Shown here: piece after piece, positions 41,897 through 50,875 of the stretch
Layout of the letters: the number at the start of each line of letters is the position of its first letter
Position numbering within the stretch: the first letter of the stretch is position 1
Source: Actinoallomurus purpureus
Lineage (GTDB): Bacteria > Actinomycetota > Actinomycetes > Streptosporangiales > Streptosporangiaceae
Assembly: GCF_024055795.1 (NCBI RefSeq)
Contig: NZ_JAMXMY010000009.1
Span: forward strand, 248,001 to 312,000
DNA length: 64,000 nucleotides
Direction of reading: 5' to 3'
The notes under the pieces: model-generated
The model's input: only the letters and a program-made list of their open reading frames with translations
The model's database searches: none
What the model was told of the DNA's origin: nothing
Translations under genes and position numbers: made by a program

Positions 41897-42033
41897 TTAC
41901 GGTGTGATCCAGCCGGCGGCGATCGCGAGGAGGATCGTGCCGCCCGACCAGGCGCAGGCGTGGGCCAGGACCTGCGCGCCGAGGTTCACGACCGGGACGA
42001 GCCGGTCACGAATGGAGGACAGTGAGCAGCGCG

Positions 42034-42151
42034 GCTGATCGCGGTCTGGAACGAGGACGACGCCGGCGGTGGTCTCGGCCGGGTCGCCCTGGAGCAGTAC
42101 GCCGGTCTGGCCAGGAGCTTGCGGGTCTCGGATGTCCCCGGCTCGCGTTGA
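42034..42151 (+). pseudogene. C-terminal fragment of a GH35-like beta-galactosidase (copy B)
   Basis: Reads LIAVWNEDDAGGGLGRVALE to a TGA at 42149 and is the partner of the fragment at 38275-38423. The gene body is missing. In the ancestral arrangement this gene was convergent with FUSC. Confidence 0.6.
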
Positions 42152-42334
42152 CGCGCGCTATGCCGGGGCCGGGATGGCCTGGGGGGACGCTGTGCGTGGG
42201 CTTGACTGGGCGGCGTGCCGGCCGAGGTGCGCCTCCAGCCGCCACAGCGTGTCGAGGTATTGGTCGGCCCACAGCAGGGCCAGGGCGGCCGGGATCGCGT
42301 CCTCCTCGCCGTCCTCGATAGCCGCGTGCACGCC
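42038..42334 (+). repeat. ~297-bp direct repeat, copy B
   Basis: Pairs with 38309-38606. This copy runs into the intact FUSC gene, so the right copy is the original on the FUSC side. Confidence 0.92.
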
Positions 42335-44485
42335 CTCGAGGAGGCGCCTGCGGCCTTCGGAGTCGCGTACGTGCGGTGGCGGCACGGGGGTCTGGTGGAG
42401 AACGCAGTCGCCCAGCGCGATGTACCAGGAGCGCAGGGCGTGGACCTCCGCGTCGAGGTTCGCGGCGCAGCCCGCCAGTTCCTCGTGGCCGTCGGTCACC
42501 TGGCCGAGACCCGCGAGCGAGCGGGCCACCCGCCGTACGCGCGCCGCCCCGGTCACCAGGGCCGCCGCGCTGTCGGCGGCCATCGGATGGGCGGACCGCT
42601 CGGCGAGGTACTGCCGGAAGGAGTCGTCCAGGCGGTGTACGGAGGCGTCCGCGTCCTGTTCGGCCTGCTGCGACCAGGCCGGGTCGCCGTGGCCGACGAG
42701 CCGGCGCGTCGACGCCAGCACGTAGTCCGCGCTCCGCGCGTACGCCGCGGCCAGGTTCTCGCGCAGGAGCGTGGCCGCTCCGCGCGGCCAGAACAGCAGG
42801 CCGACGCCGAGGCTGATCGCGAACCCGATGCCCACGTCCTCGATGCGGACGAGGCCGACCTGCCAGCCGCTGGGCTGGATCAGGTTGAATACGAGGAACA
42901 GGACGACGTTGAAGGCGGCCTGACCGGCCGCGAAGGAGATCGCGCGGGGCGCGTACGCCGCGAGCAGCACGCCCACCGGCAGCACGCTCCACAGGACGGC
43001 CTCATGGGTGCCGACCGCCAGGATGAGGGGCGCGCCGACGAGGATGCCGATGGCGGTCCCGGCCAGGGCGCTGAGCACGGACCAGCCGGTGCCCAGCGCG
43101 TTGGACCGCAGGACCGACAGTGTGCCGAGGACGACCCAGAAGGAGTGCTGCAGCCCGGTCCGCTGCGCGATGTAGACGGCGACGGCCAGGCCGACGGCGC
43201 CCCGGACGCTGTTGCGGAACCACGCCGACCGGGCGTGGGCGTCCTCGATGGCCAGCTCGGTGGCCCGGATCACCGACTGCGCCTGCCGGTTCGCGGCGCT
43301 CTGCCGTGCTCCGCCGCCGTCGGGTCCCTCCGGCACGGTGTCGCCGGCGGCCATGAGCGCGTAGCGCGCGGTGTACTGCGCCGCGTACGAGATGGCGCGG
43401 GTACGGAAGGTCGGGTCCAGCGTGGCGACGAGCGCCTGGTGATCCGGGATGGCGGGCAGGGCGGGGAGGCGCTCGACGAGCACGCGGGCCATCGCCGCGC
43501 GAGTGTTCTCGATCCGCTGCAGGTCGGGCCCTTCGGCGGCGTGACCGTCCAGCCGCGCGGCACCGGCCCGTAGTGCCTCGGCCGACGCTCGCATGGCCTC
43601 GGCGTTCTCCGCGCGGCACAGCGAGATGGGGGGATCACCGGCGGGGGAGGCGAGGAAGGACAGGAGGAAGTCGAGCTCGTCGACGAGCGAGGTGAGCGCG
43701 GCCGTCGGGCCGGCCAGGCCGGTCGGCCGGTGCGGCGTCGCGACGAGGCGGCGGCGTACTCCGTCGACCGCCTCGTGGGCGGCGCTCGTCCGGGCCGCGA
43801 CGGTCTCGGGGTCCCCGGCGACCTGGGCGTCGGCGAGGTCCGCGAGGGATCGGCAGGCGCGGGCCGCCTCGGTGCGGAGCACGGCGCGCTGCCGGGCGGG
43901 CCACAGGAGCATCTGGGCGCAGATCCCCGCTCCGGCGGCGAGCGCCCATCCCTCGAGCCGCGAGGGGATGGCCGACAGGGAGGCCGGGATCGTGACCGGT
44001 AGCACGAAGGCGAGGATGGCCGCCGTGGCCCCCGCCGCGAGATAGCCGTTGACGACGCCCGAGAACAGGATGAGGAAACCGACGACGGCCATGGCCGCCG
44101 CGGCGAGCACCGGGTCCCGGGAGCACAGGGTCCCCACGACGATGAGGACGGCGCCGGTGACGGCAAGGCCGCAGTAGGCGGTGAACCGTCGCCGGGGTGA
44201 TCCCCCGAAGTCGGCGAAGACCAGCATCGCGAACGATCCGAAGGAGGCGAAGAGCGCCGCCTGCGGATCGTGGATCACCCGGGAGGCGACCGCGAACACG
44301 ATGGGCAGCACGATCGCCGCCCGGAGGGCGGTGCGCAGCGCGCCGAACCCCGGATCGCTGAAGCGGAGCCGCCCGCGCAGCGCCCGTGCCCACGACCGCC
44401 GGGCATCGCCCTCGGCCGGGGGCGTGGGCTGCTCGTCGGGGTCGGATCGGAGTTCCGGCAGGGCCGACCCCCGGTTATCGGACAT
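42158..44485 (-). CDS. FUSC-family (fusaric acid resistance-like) membrane protein
   Basis: 775 aa. Two halves each hold a cluster of transmembrane helices (about 50-190 and 435-580) separated by a cytoplasmic helical region and followed by a long helical C-terminal domain. The second hydrophobic block has the FUSC-type motif RNSVRGAVGLAVAVYIAQRT and FWVVLGTLSVLRSN. Members are proposed to export aromatic acids. Its last codons and downstream sequence are duplicated at 38309-38606. There is no adjacent membrane-fusion or outer-membrane partner, as expected in a monoderm. Confidence 0.88.
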   Translation of the reverse strand: MSDNRGSALPELRSDPDEQPTPPAEGDARRSWARALRGRLRFSDPGFGALRTALRAAIVLPIVFAVASRVIHDPQAALFASFGSFAMLVFADFGGSPRRRFTAYCGLAVTGAVLIVVGTLCSRDPVLAAAAMAVVGFLILFSGVVNGYLAAGATAAILAFVLPVTIPASLSAIPSRLEGWALAAGAGICAQMLLWPARQRAVLRTEAARACRSLADLADAQVAGDPETVAARTSAAHEAVDGVRRRLVATPHRPTGLAGPTAALTSLVDELDFLLSFLASPAGDPPISLCRAENAEAMRASAEALRAGAARLDGHAAEGPDLQRIENTRAAMARVLVERLPALPAIPDHQALVATLDPTFRTRAISYAAQYTARYALMAAGDTVPEGPDGGGARQSAANRQAQSVIRATELAIEDAHARSAWFRNSVRGAVGLAVAVYIAQRTGLQHSFWVVLGTLSVLRSNALGTGWSVLSALAGTAIGILVGAPLILAVGTHEAVLWSVLPVGVLLAAYAPRAISFAAGQAAFNVVLFLVFNLIQPSGWQVGLVRIEDVGIGFAISLGVGLLFWPRGAATLLRENLAAAYARSADYVLASTRRLVGHGDPAWSQQAEQDADASVHRLDDSFRQYLAERSAHPMAADSAAALVTGAARVRRVARSLAGLGQVTDGHEELAGCAANLDAEVHALRSWYIALGDCVLHQTPVPPPHVRDSEGRRRLLEGVHAAIEDGEEDAIPAALALLWADQYLDTLWRLEAHLGRHAAQSSPRTASPQAIPAPA

Positions 44486-44546
44486 GTGCCCACGATACGG
44501 GCGCAGGCCTCATTCGTCTCCGGGGCTCGCGGCCGCAGGGCCAGGG

Positions 44547-44711
44547 CTAACGCTCTTCGCGGAAGGCGACGTGGCGCCGGACGATCGGGTCGTACTTGCT
44601 GAGCGTGAGCCGGTCGGGGTCGTTGCGACGGTTCTTCCGCGTCACGTAGGTGTAGCCGGTGCCGGCGGTGGACCGGAGCTTCAGCACCGGCCGGAGCGTG
44701 TTCCTTGCCAC
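44547..44711 (-). CDS. rpmG: 50S ribosomal protein L33, zinc-free (C-minus) form
   Basis: 54 aa from GTG 44711, with GGAGAG six bases upstream. The sequence ([34 protein letters not shown]) is L33, but the two CxxC zinc pairs of the C-plus form are absent. Family knowledge: such paralogues replace the zinc-binding form when zinc is scarce and are usually repressed by Zur. A palindrome-like element about 50 bp upstream is a possible Zur site. Confidence 0.93.
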   Translation of the reverse strand: MARNTLRPVLKLRSTAGTGYTYVTRKNRRNDPDRLTLSKYDPIVRRHVAFREER

Positions 44712-44757
44712 GGTGGGCTCTCCTCTCATCGGTACGGTCGGTCCGCACCACTCCTGA

Positions 44758-44779
44758 TAACGAAAACCGTTCCCGGTTA
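44758..44779. promoter_or_regulatory. Candidate Zur operator upstream of rpmG
   Basis: A 22-bp AT-rich element, TAACGAAAAC on the left and ending CGGTTA, with GAAAAC..GTTCC near its centre, resembles a degenerate actinobacterial Zur box (GAAAACxxTTTTC core). It is 47-68 bp upstream of the zinc-free L33 start, where such an operator is expected. The match is imperfect. Confidence 0.35.
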
Positions 44780-44923
44780 TTCCTGATGGGAGCACTGTCC
44801 GGTCCGCGGGTCTCCCGTTCGCGGGCCGGCCCGGCCCGCGACGAGCGGGCCGAACACCGTCACGGCCGTGAGGAGCACCATCGACGCCAGGCCGAACGCC
44901 CGGGTGGCGTGCCAGAGGGCCAT
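44777..44923 (-). pseudogene. Truncated ferric reductase-like membrane gene
   Basis: 48 codons from ATG 44923, overlapping the ApbE stop as ATGA. The sequence [20 protein letters not shown] with [13 protein letters not shown] is the first transmembrane helix of an actinomycete ferric reductase-like protein, after which homology is lost and a stop follows (CSHQE). Full proteins have five or six helices with heme histidines, so this is a remnant. The candidate Zur box lies at its 3' end. Confidence 0.65.
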
Positions 44924-45555
44924 CACCCGGCCACCTTCACGCCGGGGCGCTCGCTGTGGTCGTCCGGCCAGCCGACGATCGTGTGCACCCAGCCGTCGGC
45001 GTGGACGAGCCGGGCGGGCAGCCCGTGCCGGGCCAGCCATCCGCCCGCCCCGTGGCCACGCACGAGCGCGGCGGTAGTGGCCGCGTTGGCGTCGACGCAC
45101 GTCCTCGCCGACACCGAGATGGTGCGCCACGGACCGCGGGCCGGCATGCCGGTCCGCGGGTCGACGATGTGCGTGACCGTGCGGCCGTCCGCCATGCGGC
45201 GGGTCCGCACCGTCAGGCAGGAGGTGGCCAGCCCGCCCGGGGCACGCAGTGTGATGTCCTGACCGGGCGGCAGGCCGCCGTCAGGCCTCAGCCGGTGGTC
45301 GTCGGCCACGCGGACCGGCCAGCCGTTCACGGGCACGGATCCCGCCACCGCGATGTCGCCGGCCAGCGCGACGAGCACCCCGCAGCCCGCCGCCGCGCTC
45401 GCCTCGGCGGCCGCCCGGTCGGCGGCGAACGCCTTGCCGACGGCGCCGAAGTCGAGAGTGAGCCCGTGTGGAACCGCCACGGTGGTGGACGCCGGGAGGA
45501 TCTCGATCGACCGCCAGTCCTTGGTGAACGTGAGAAGCGGATGAGCCGCCGGATC
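44923..45555 (-). pseudogene. FAD:protein FMN transferase (ApbE) lacking its N-terminal third
   Basis: Conserved ApbE segments are present: LDFGAVGKAFAADRA, VLVALAGDIAVAG, HIVDPRTGMPA and TCVDANAATTAALV. Full enzymes have about 100 more residues before the WRSIEI region, and these are absent: homology begins right where the GT39 gene ends (TGA 45554-45556). No convincing start codon is found between the two. Probably a deletion joined the GT39 gene to the ApbE tail. FMN transfer to a flavoprotein is unlikely from this product. Confidence 0.65.
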
Positions 45556-47698
45556 AACGTGCCTGAGAAAGGTCGTAGACCGTGACGCCGCCGACGGTCT
45601 TGGCGGTGAAGTGCTGCTGCACCCAGGTCGCGATCTGCTGGGCGTCGTCACTGCCGCTGGAGTTCGCGCCGCGCATCATGCCCGTGCCCGACCCGCCGAT
45701 GAAGTAGTGGATCCTCCCGGCGGCGACGTACTGCTGGAACCGCTGCAGGCTCGGCGCCGGGTCGGTGCCGTTGAACCCGCCGAGCGCCATGACCGGCTCG
45801 CCGGTCGCGAGCTGGTATCCGGCGGCGTTGTTCGACCCGGCCGCCGCCGCCACCCAGGTGAACGAGCGCGTGTTCTGCTTGAGCAGCGCGGTCAGCGCGG
45901 CACTCGGCTTCACGGCGTTGAGCAGCCCACCGGGGCCGCCCATGCCGCCCCCGCCCCCGCCGCGGTTTCCGCCCGGTGCCTGGAGGTTTCCGCCACCGGG
46001 CTGCTGCGGCACGCTCCCGTTGCCGTTGCCCTGCTGCGTGCCGCCGGGGAACCCGCCCCCGGGGAAGCCCCCACCACGGAAGCCGCCGCCGGGGAAGGCC
46101 CCGCCCTGCGCCCGGCCGCCCTGACCGCCGCGCATGCCGCCGAAGCCGCCCCGGCCGAACCCGGGCCTTCCGCCCGGCCCGCCCGACGACGGCCCCGCGG
46201 TCGGGATCGCTCCCGTGTGCGGCGTGTCCACTGTCTCGACCGCGTACGCGGCCGGGCCGGCGATCGCCGTCAGGGCCGCGACGGCGAGCGCCGCTCCGAG
46301 CAGGCGGCGCGGGGCGCGACCGGCGGAGGCGAGCAGCGCGGCGGCGAGGAGGCCGCCGATCAGCACGACGATCCGTAGCCAGGGCAGGAAGTCGGGGGTC
46401 CGGCCGAGCAGGACGTACGACCACCAGGCGGTCACCGCCACCGCCCCGGCCAGTGTGACGGCGGCGGCCGGCCGGCGCCGTTCCCGCCACAGCACGGCCG
46501 CGCCCACGCCGGTGAGCGCCGCCACCGCCGGGGCCAGCGCGATCGTGTAGTAGCCGTGGAAGATTCCCTGCATGAAGCTGAAGACCAGGTCGGTTACCAC
46601 CAGCCAGCCGCCCCACAGCGCGAACCCGGCGAACTCGCTCCGGCGGTCCCGGCCCCGTGTCAGCCACAGACCGGCGACCAGCAGGATCAGTGCGGCGGGC
46701 AGCAGCCAGGCGATCTGGCCGCCGAGCTCGGCGCCGAACATCCGCATCCACCCGGCGTCCTGGTTCAGGTTGCCGAGCCCGCCCGTCTCGTCGCCGTTCA
46801 GGCGGCCGATGCCGTTGTAGCCCAGGGCCAGTTCCAGCACGCTGTCGTGCTGCGAGCCGCCGATGTACGGGCGGGAGCCCGCCGGCACGAGGGCGACGAC
46901 GGCGATCCACCAGCCCGCCGCCGCGACCAGCGCCACACCGGCGAGCAGCAGCTGCCGGATCCGCCGCCACACGGGCGCCGGGGCCAGCAGCAGGTACACC
47001 AGCGCGAACGCCGGTACGACGAGGAACGCCTGAAGCATCTTGGCCAGGAAGCCGAGCCCCACGCACGACGCCGCGAACACCAGCCACCGGGTGCTCGCCG
47101 TCTCCAGCGCGCGCACCAGCCCGTACGCGCCGAGGGTGAGGAGCAGCACGAGCAGCGCGTCCGGGTTGTTGAAGCGGAACATGAGGGCGGCGACCGGGGT
47201 GGTCGCGAGGACCGCGCCGGCCAGCAGCGCCCCGCCGATCGCCACCCGGTCACCGCGTCCGCCGAGGGAGCGGCGGACCGCCGCGTACAGCACGCCGACG
47301 GTCGCGACGCCCATCAGGGCCTGCGGCACCAGGATGCTCCAGGCGTTGACGCCGAAGATCCGGGCGGACAGCTCCATCGGCCACAGCGCCATGGGCGTCT
47401 TGTCCACGGTGATGAAGTTCGCCGCGTCGGACGATCCGAAGAAGAACGCCTCCCAGCTGCGCGTTCCCGCCTGGACGGCCGCCGAGTAGAAGGAGTTCGC
47501 CCAGCCGGAGGCGCCGAGTCCCCACACGTACAGCACCGCGGTGGCCGTGAGCAGGCCGAGGAGAGCGGGACGCGCCCACGCAGGGTCGCCGGAGTCGCCG
47601 CGGAACAGCCGGCGGTACGGCAGGCGCCTGGCCATGGAGGCCGGGCCGCTCCGCTCGGTGTCGGCCTGCCGGGGCGGACCGGAGGTCATCGATGTCAT
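45554..47698 (-). CDS. GT39-type membrane glycosyltransferase (ArnT/mannosyltransferase-like)
   Basis: 714 aa, polytopic. The first extracytoplasmic loop holds the acidic catalytic region (SGWANSFYSAAVQAGTRSW, then FITVDKTPMALW). About 11-12 transmembrane helices follow. A Gly-rich insert (GGFGGMRGGQGGRAQGG and FPGGGFRGGGFPGG) precedes a C-terminal soluble domain (LLKQNTRSFTWVAAAAGSNN, ALGGFNGTDPAPS, YVAAGRIHYFIGG) typical of the actinobacterial YkcB-like family. It should transfer a sugar from a polyprenyl-phosphate donor outside the membrane. It is first in a decaying operon with ApbE and ferric reductase remnants. The ATG at 47698 is followed by MTS repeats; an ATG at 47686 is an alternative. 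Confidence 0.88.
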   Translation of the reverse strand: MTSMTSGPPRQADTERSGPASMARRLPYRRLFRGDSGDPAWARPALLGLLTATAVLYVWGLGASGWANSFYSAAVQAGTRSWEAFFFGSSDAANFITVDKTPMALWPMELSARIFGVNAWSILVPQALMGVATVGVLYAAVRRSLGGRGDRVAIGGALLAGAVLATTPVAALMFRFNNPDALLVLLLTLGAYGLVRALETASTRWLVFAASCVGLGFLAKMLQAFLVVPAFALVYLLLAPAPVWRRIRQLLLAGVALVAAAGWWIAVVALVPAGSRPYIGGSQHDSVLELALGYNGIGRLNGDETGGLGNLNQDAGWMRMFGAELGGQIAWLLPAALILLVAGLWLTRGRDRRSEFAGFALWGGWLVVTDLVFSFMQGIFHGYYTIALAPAVAALTGVGAAVLWRERRRPAAAVTLAGAVAVTAWWSYVLLGRTPDFLPWLRIVVLIGGLLAAALLASAGRAPRRLLGAALAVAALTAIAGPAAYAVETVDTPHTGAIPTAGPSSGGPGGRPGFGRGGFGGMRGGQGGRAQGGAFPGGGFRGGGFPGGGFPGGTQQGNGNGSVPQQPGGGNLQAPGGNRGGGGGGMGGPGGLLNAVKPSAALTALLKQNTRSFTWVAAAAGSNNAAGYQLATGEPVMALGGFNGTDPAPSLQRFQQYVAAGRIHYFIGGSGTGMMRGANSSGSDDAQQIATWVQQHFTAKTVGGVTVYDLSQAR

Positions 47699-48145
47699 GC
47701 GACCACGGTCGGCGGCTGAGGTTGGGGGTGCCTGAGCCGTCCATTAAAGCCGCGTGAGAATCGGGTCGGCGTCACCCGCCCGCTCTCCGTGGCCGGCTCG
47801 ATGAACCTCCGGCGACCGGCCGATTCAGCGGGTTCTTGCGAGGAACCCCGGGCCTTCAGCTTCAGGCCCGGGAGGAATCGCATCCCGAGCCCTGCGGCGC
47901 GGAGCACCGCAGCGTCGCGTCGGAACGGTGTCTCACTCGGGCGGGGCGTTTCTGGTTGCCGATGTGCTGCTTGATGACGGCGAGGGGCGAGGACCAGCTT
48001 CCAGCGATGTGACATAAAGCGATGCCATGGCCACATCCCGTGAAGGTCGTTGTCACACGTCCCGGCCACCAGCCCACGAAGCTGATGGCCGGGACGCGGC
48101 AGATCACCTCACCGCCAGTGAGGCTCTAGCTGCAAGCTCGGTCTT
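47699..48145 (-). other. 447-bp gene-free region with a relic of an IS605/TnpB element end
   Basis: Read leftward, GGATGCGATTCCTCC leads to a 9-bp stem CCCGGGCCT...AGGCCCGGG (47847-47872) and then GGTTCCTCGCAAG, the form of TnpB-element right ends in actinomycetes. Upstream of it, a leftward frame from 48107 to 47862 (GNQKRPARVRHRSDATLRCS) looks like decayed 3' tnpB/guide-RNA sequence. No intact tnpB is present. GC is lower than the neighbours. Confidence 0.5.
48058..48096 (-). terminator. Hairpin after the P450 gene
   Basis: CGTCCCGGCCA (48058-48068) and TGGCCGGGACG (48086-48096) form a perfect 11-bp stem, 50 bp past the P450 stop codon on the minus strand. Confidence 0.6.
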
Positions 48146-49393
48146 TCAGGGCCGAGAAGCTGACAGGCCTCCGGATACTGGGGGAAAGCGCACGGGAAGG
48201 GTGGTCAGAGCCCGGTGGAACGGGCCTGGCCGCCAGTCCAGCTCGGTGACCGATGCGTCAAGCTCGATACCGGGCAACATGTCGAGTAGTTTCTCGATGG
48301 CCACCGTGGCGATGAGCTGCGCGGGCCGCTTGGCGGGGCAGGCGTGCGGGCCCGCGCCCCATGCCAGGTGGGCACGGTTGCCGACCCTGTTGCCGGAAGC
48401 CGTGGACGGGTCGGTGTTGGCGGCGGCGAAGCTGATGACCACCGGCTGGTCGGCAGGCAGGCGAACCCCTCGGAAGTCGACGTCCCGGTCGGGATAGGTG
48501 AAGGCGAAGTTCGCTATCGGCGGGTCCGTCCACAGGAGCTCGTCGAGTGCGTCCTCGATGAGCAGGTTGCCGCCCCAGACGTCACCGGCGACCCGATCGC
48601 TCGTCAGCATCAGCCGCAGTGTGTTGGCGATGAGGTTCTGCTCCGGCTCGGCGCCGGCTCCCATGAGCAGGAGGACCTGGTGCAGTGCCTCCTCGTCCGA
48701 CAGGCCCGCCGGATGGGCCAGTATCCGAGACGTCAGATCCCGTTGGGGGTCACGACGTTTGAGGGCGATGAGCTCGGCCACGCCATGTGTCAGCACGGCG
48801 TTCGCCCGCTTGGCGTCGACGCCGTCGAAGATCCCTTTGAACCCGGCGGCGAGCTGCTCACTGAGGACGGGCGGGCAGCCGAGGGTCCGGCTGAGGACCA
48901 TGAGCGGCAGGGGCCGGGCGAACAGGCTGAGCAGGTCGGCCTTCCCCGCGGAGCGGAACTCACGGATCAGGGCTTCGGCGCTGTGCTCGACATGCTCGCG
49001 GAGCACGTTGGGGTCGACGGATCCCAGCCCGTCGGTCACCGCCTGCCGAAGCCGAGAGTGGATCATCCCATCGGTGTACATGCAGTTCGGCCGGTACATC
49101 ATCAGCGGCAGAACCGGGCAGTCCCGGGGAATGCGCTGTTGCCAGCGGCGTGGATCCTTGGGGAAGGTGTTGGGATCGCGCAGCACCTCCAGCGCGGCCG
49201 CGTATCCGATGATGAGCGTGGCGGGAACACCGGGTGCCAGTTCGACCGGCACCACATCGCCGTATTGGCGAAGCCACGTATATGTACGCGCAGGGTCGGC
49301 GGCGAATTCCGGGTCAAAGAGCCGTACACGAACCGGGTGTGCGGGAGGGCTCAGTGACGTGCTCTGGCTCGATCCCCAAGGCATAGTGGGCAC
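48146..49393 (-). CDS. Cytochrome P450, CYP157-like, lacking the ExxR arginine
   Basis: 415 aa. The heme-binding loop is at about 343-354 (LAWGAGPHACPA, Cys 352). The K-helix reads DELLWTDPP, i.e. Glu285-Leu-Leu-Trp288, so the otherwise near-universal ExxR arginine is Trp. The I-helix oxygen motif is GAGAEPEQ, with Pro where Thr is usual. CYP157 enzymes of Streptomyces also lack ExxR (EQSLW in CYP157C1; published knowledge), and the NFAFTYPDRDVDF context fits. The start is GTG 49393 with AGGAG six bases upstream. It is followed by an FAD oxidoreductase and a methyltransferase gene on the same strand. It may be catalytically unusual or use an external partner for oxygen activation. Confidence 0.9.
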   Translation of the reverse strand: MPTMPWGSSQSTSLSPPAHPVRVRLFDPEFAADPARTYTWLRQYGDVVPVELAPGVPATLIIGYAAALEVLRDPNTFPKDPRRWQQRIPRDCPVLPLMMYRPNCMYTDGMIHSRLRQAVTDGLGSVDPNVLREHVEHSAEALIREFRSAGKADLLSLFARPLPLMVLSRTLGCPPVLSEQLAAGFKGIFDGVDAKRANAVLTHGVAELIALKRRDPQRDLTSRILAHPAGLSDEEALHQVLLLMGAGAEPEQNLIANTLRLMLTSDRVAGDVWGGNLLIEDALDELLWTDPPIANFAFTYPDRDVDFRGVRLPADQPVVISFAAANTDPSTASGNRVGNRAHLAWGAGPHACPAKRPAQLIATVAIEKLLDMLPGIELDASVTELDWRPGPFHRALTTLPVRFPPVSGGLSASRP

Positions 49394-49433
49394 GTGCGAC
49401 TCCTGGTTGTCGGGGCGGGGGGGAGGGATTCGG

Positions 49434-50840
49434 TCAGCTCGGAACCCGTTGTCGGGATTTCCGCGATCGCGTAATACGGGCGGCGCGGAATATCGTTCCC
49501 GGCCGGATGAGATCGCTGGGGTGAGTTCGCATGTGCGTTACCTGCAGGAATCGGCGATTGATCTCCGCGTCGGTGATGGACGCCTCCAATATGAGGTCGC
49601 TTATCCGGCGCGCGATCCGGTAGCCGCGCGGGTACGGTTCGTCGACGTGTGGCAGTGCCAGGTCGTTGAGGGTGGACGTCTGCCAGGCGGCGTCGACGAC
49701 GAGCCGGACCAGTTCGAAATAGTCTCGGGCGGGCTCCGACAGCGAGGTCACCGACCTCAGATAGGCCGACAGGCAGGATGCGTGCAGTGCGGCCGACGAC
49801 ATGCCCTGGCCATAGATGGGATTGAAGGACGCCACGGCGTCACCCACGGCGACCAGCCCGGCGGGGAGGTGGTGCATCAGATGGAAATCACGTCGCCTGG
49901 CGTCGGATTGCCGGTAGGTCGCGACCGGGCCGCTCATCTGGCACTCATCAACAACCTCCGCGAACATCGGCGGCAGCCGTCGGCAACGCTCCCGGAAGTC
50001 ATCGGGGTCCCTGGTCGGGCGGTCGGCGGCGAAGCCCGACAACAAGACGGCCCAGCGGTCCCCTTCGACCGCGGTCAGGACACTGGTCCCCGCCTGGCGC
50101 CCTTCCTGCGGGAGAACGATCGCCTGCACGGTGGTGGCCCCGGGGGGACCGCCGCCTCGGCGGAAGCCGGCGGTGGCGTAGTTGAGGTCGATCCCGATGC
50201 GCCGCATGGCCGGACGCGGCAGGCCGGCCCGGTCAAGCCAGTCACCCAGTCGGCTCGATCGGCCCATCGCGTCGACCACCAGGTCGGCGGCCATGTTCTT
50301 GATCTCGTCGGCGGGCTCGCCGGCGAGGGCGCACCGCACACCGGAGACCCGGTCCCCGGAGAAGGTCACCTCGCGCACCTGCGCCCGTATGAAATGGACG
50401 TTCGGCAGAGAAAGCGTCCTGGCGCGAACATGGCTTTCCAGGAATGGACGGCTGGCGCTGATGATCTCATCGGACACGGGCGCCTTGGCGGCGCCGTTGA
50501 CGTACATGCGGATGGCGCCGTCGCGGGAGAGCACGGCGCCCGCGGCCAGCAGGTCGTCGGAGAATCCGGGGAACCAGCGATCCAGCTGTACCCGGCCGCC
50601 GTGCAGCAGCACATGCACCTGCGAGCTGTGGGGCGCTCCAGGTCGCCCCTCGTGGGCCGCCTCGAGGTCGTCCCGTTCGAGGACCACCACCTGGTCGGCG
50701 TGCTCGCTCAGTACCCGTGCCGCGAGCAGGCCGGCGATGCTGCCGCCCATCACGACGGCGCGCCGCAGAATGACCCTGCTGTCGGCCGGCGGCTGTGAAG
50801 TGCCGAGGTCCCTGAAACGCCGGGACGATTTCCTGCTCAT
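49434..50840 (-). CDS. FAD-dependent oxidoreductase (group A monooxygenase/geranylgeranyl reductase-like fold)
   Basis: 468 aa from ATG 50840, with GGAG nine bases upstream; an ATG at 50855 is possible. It has the dinucleotide-binding VVMGGSIAGLLAARVLSEH ending in VVVLERDD, the DG-like VVDAMGRSSRLGDWL, and the second FAD motif VAVGDAVASFNPIYGQGMS. There is no NAD(P)H-binding fusion and no tryptophan-halogenase signature (GWxWxIP), so hydroxylation, epoxidation or reduction are all possible. It lies between the P450 and the DUF574 methyltransferase on the same strand with short gaps, suggesting one transcript. Acting on the same small molecule as the P450 is inference. Confidence 0.85.
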   Translation of the reverse strand: MSRKSSRRFRDLGTSQPPADSRVILRRAVVMGGSIAGLLAARVLSEHADQVVVLERDDLEAAHEGRPGAPHSSQVHVLLHGGRVQLDRWFPGFSDDLLAAGAVLSRDGAIRMYVNGAAKAPVSDEIISASRPFLESHVRARTLSLPNVHFIRAQVREVTFSGDRVSGVRCALAGEPADEIKNMAADLVVDAMGRSSRLGDWLDRAGLPRPAMRRIGIDLNYATAGFRRGGGPPGATTVQAIVLPQEGRQAGTSVLTAVEGDRWAVLLSGFAADRPTRDPDDFRERCRRLPPMFAEVVDECQMSGPVATYRQSDARRRDFHLMHHLPAGLVAVGDAVASFNPIYGQGMSSAALHASCLSAYLRSVTSLSEPARDYFELVRLVVDAAWQTSTLNDLALPHVDEPYPRGYRIARRISDLILEASITDAEINRRFLQVTHMRTHPSDLIRPGTIFRAARITRSRKSRQRVPS

Positions 50841-50875
50841 GCGCGTGTGCTCCATCAATCATGACGGGGGGGGAA

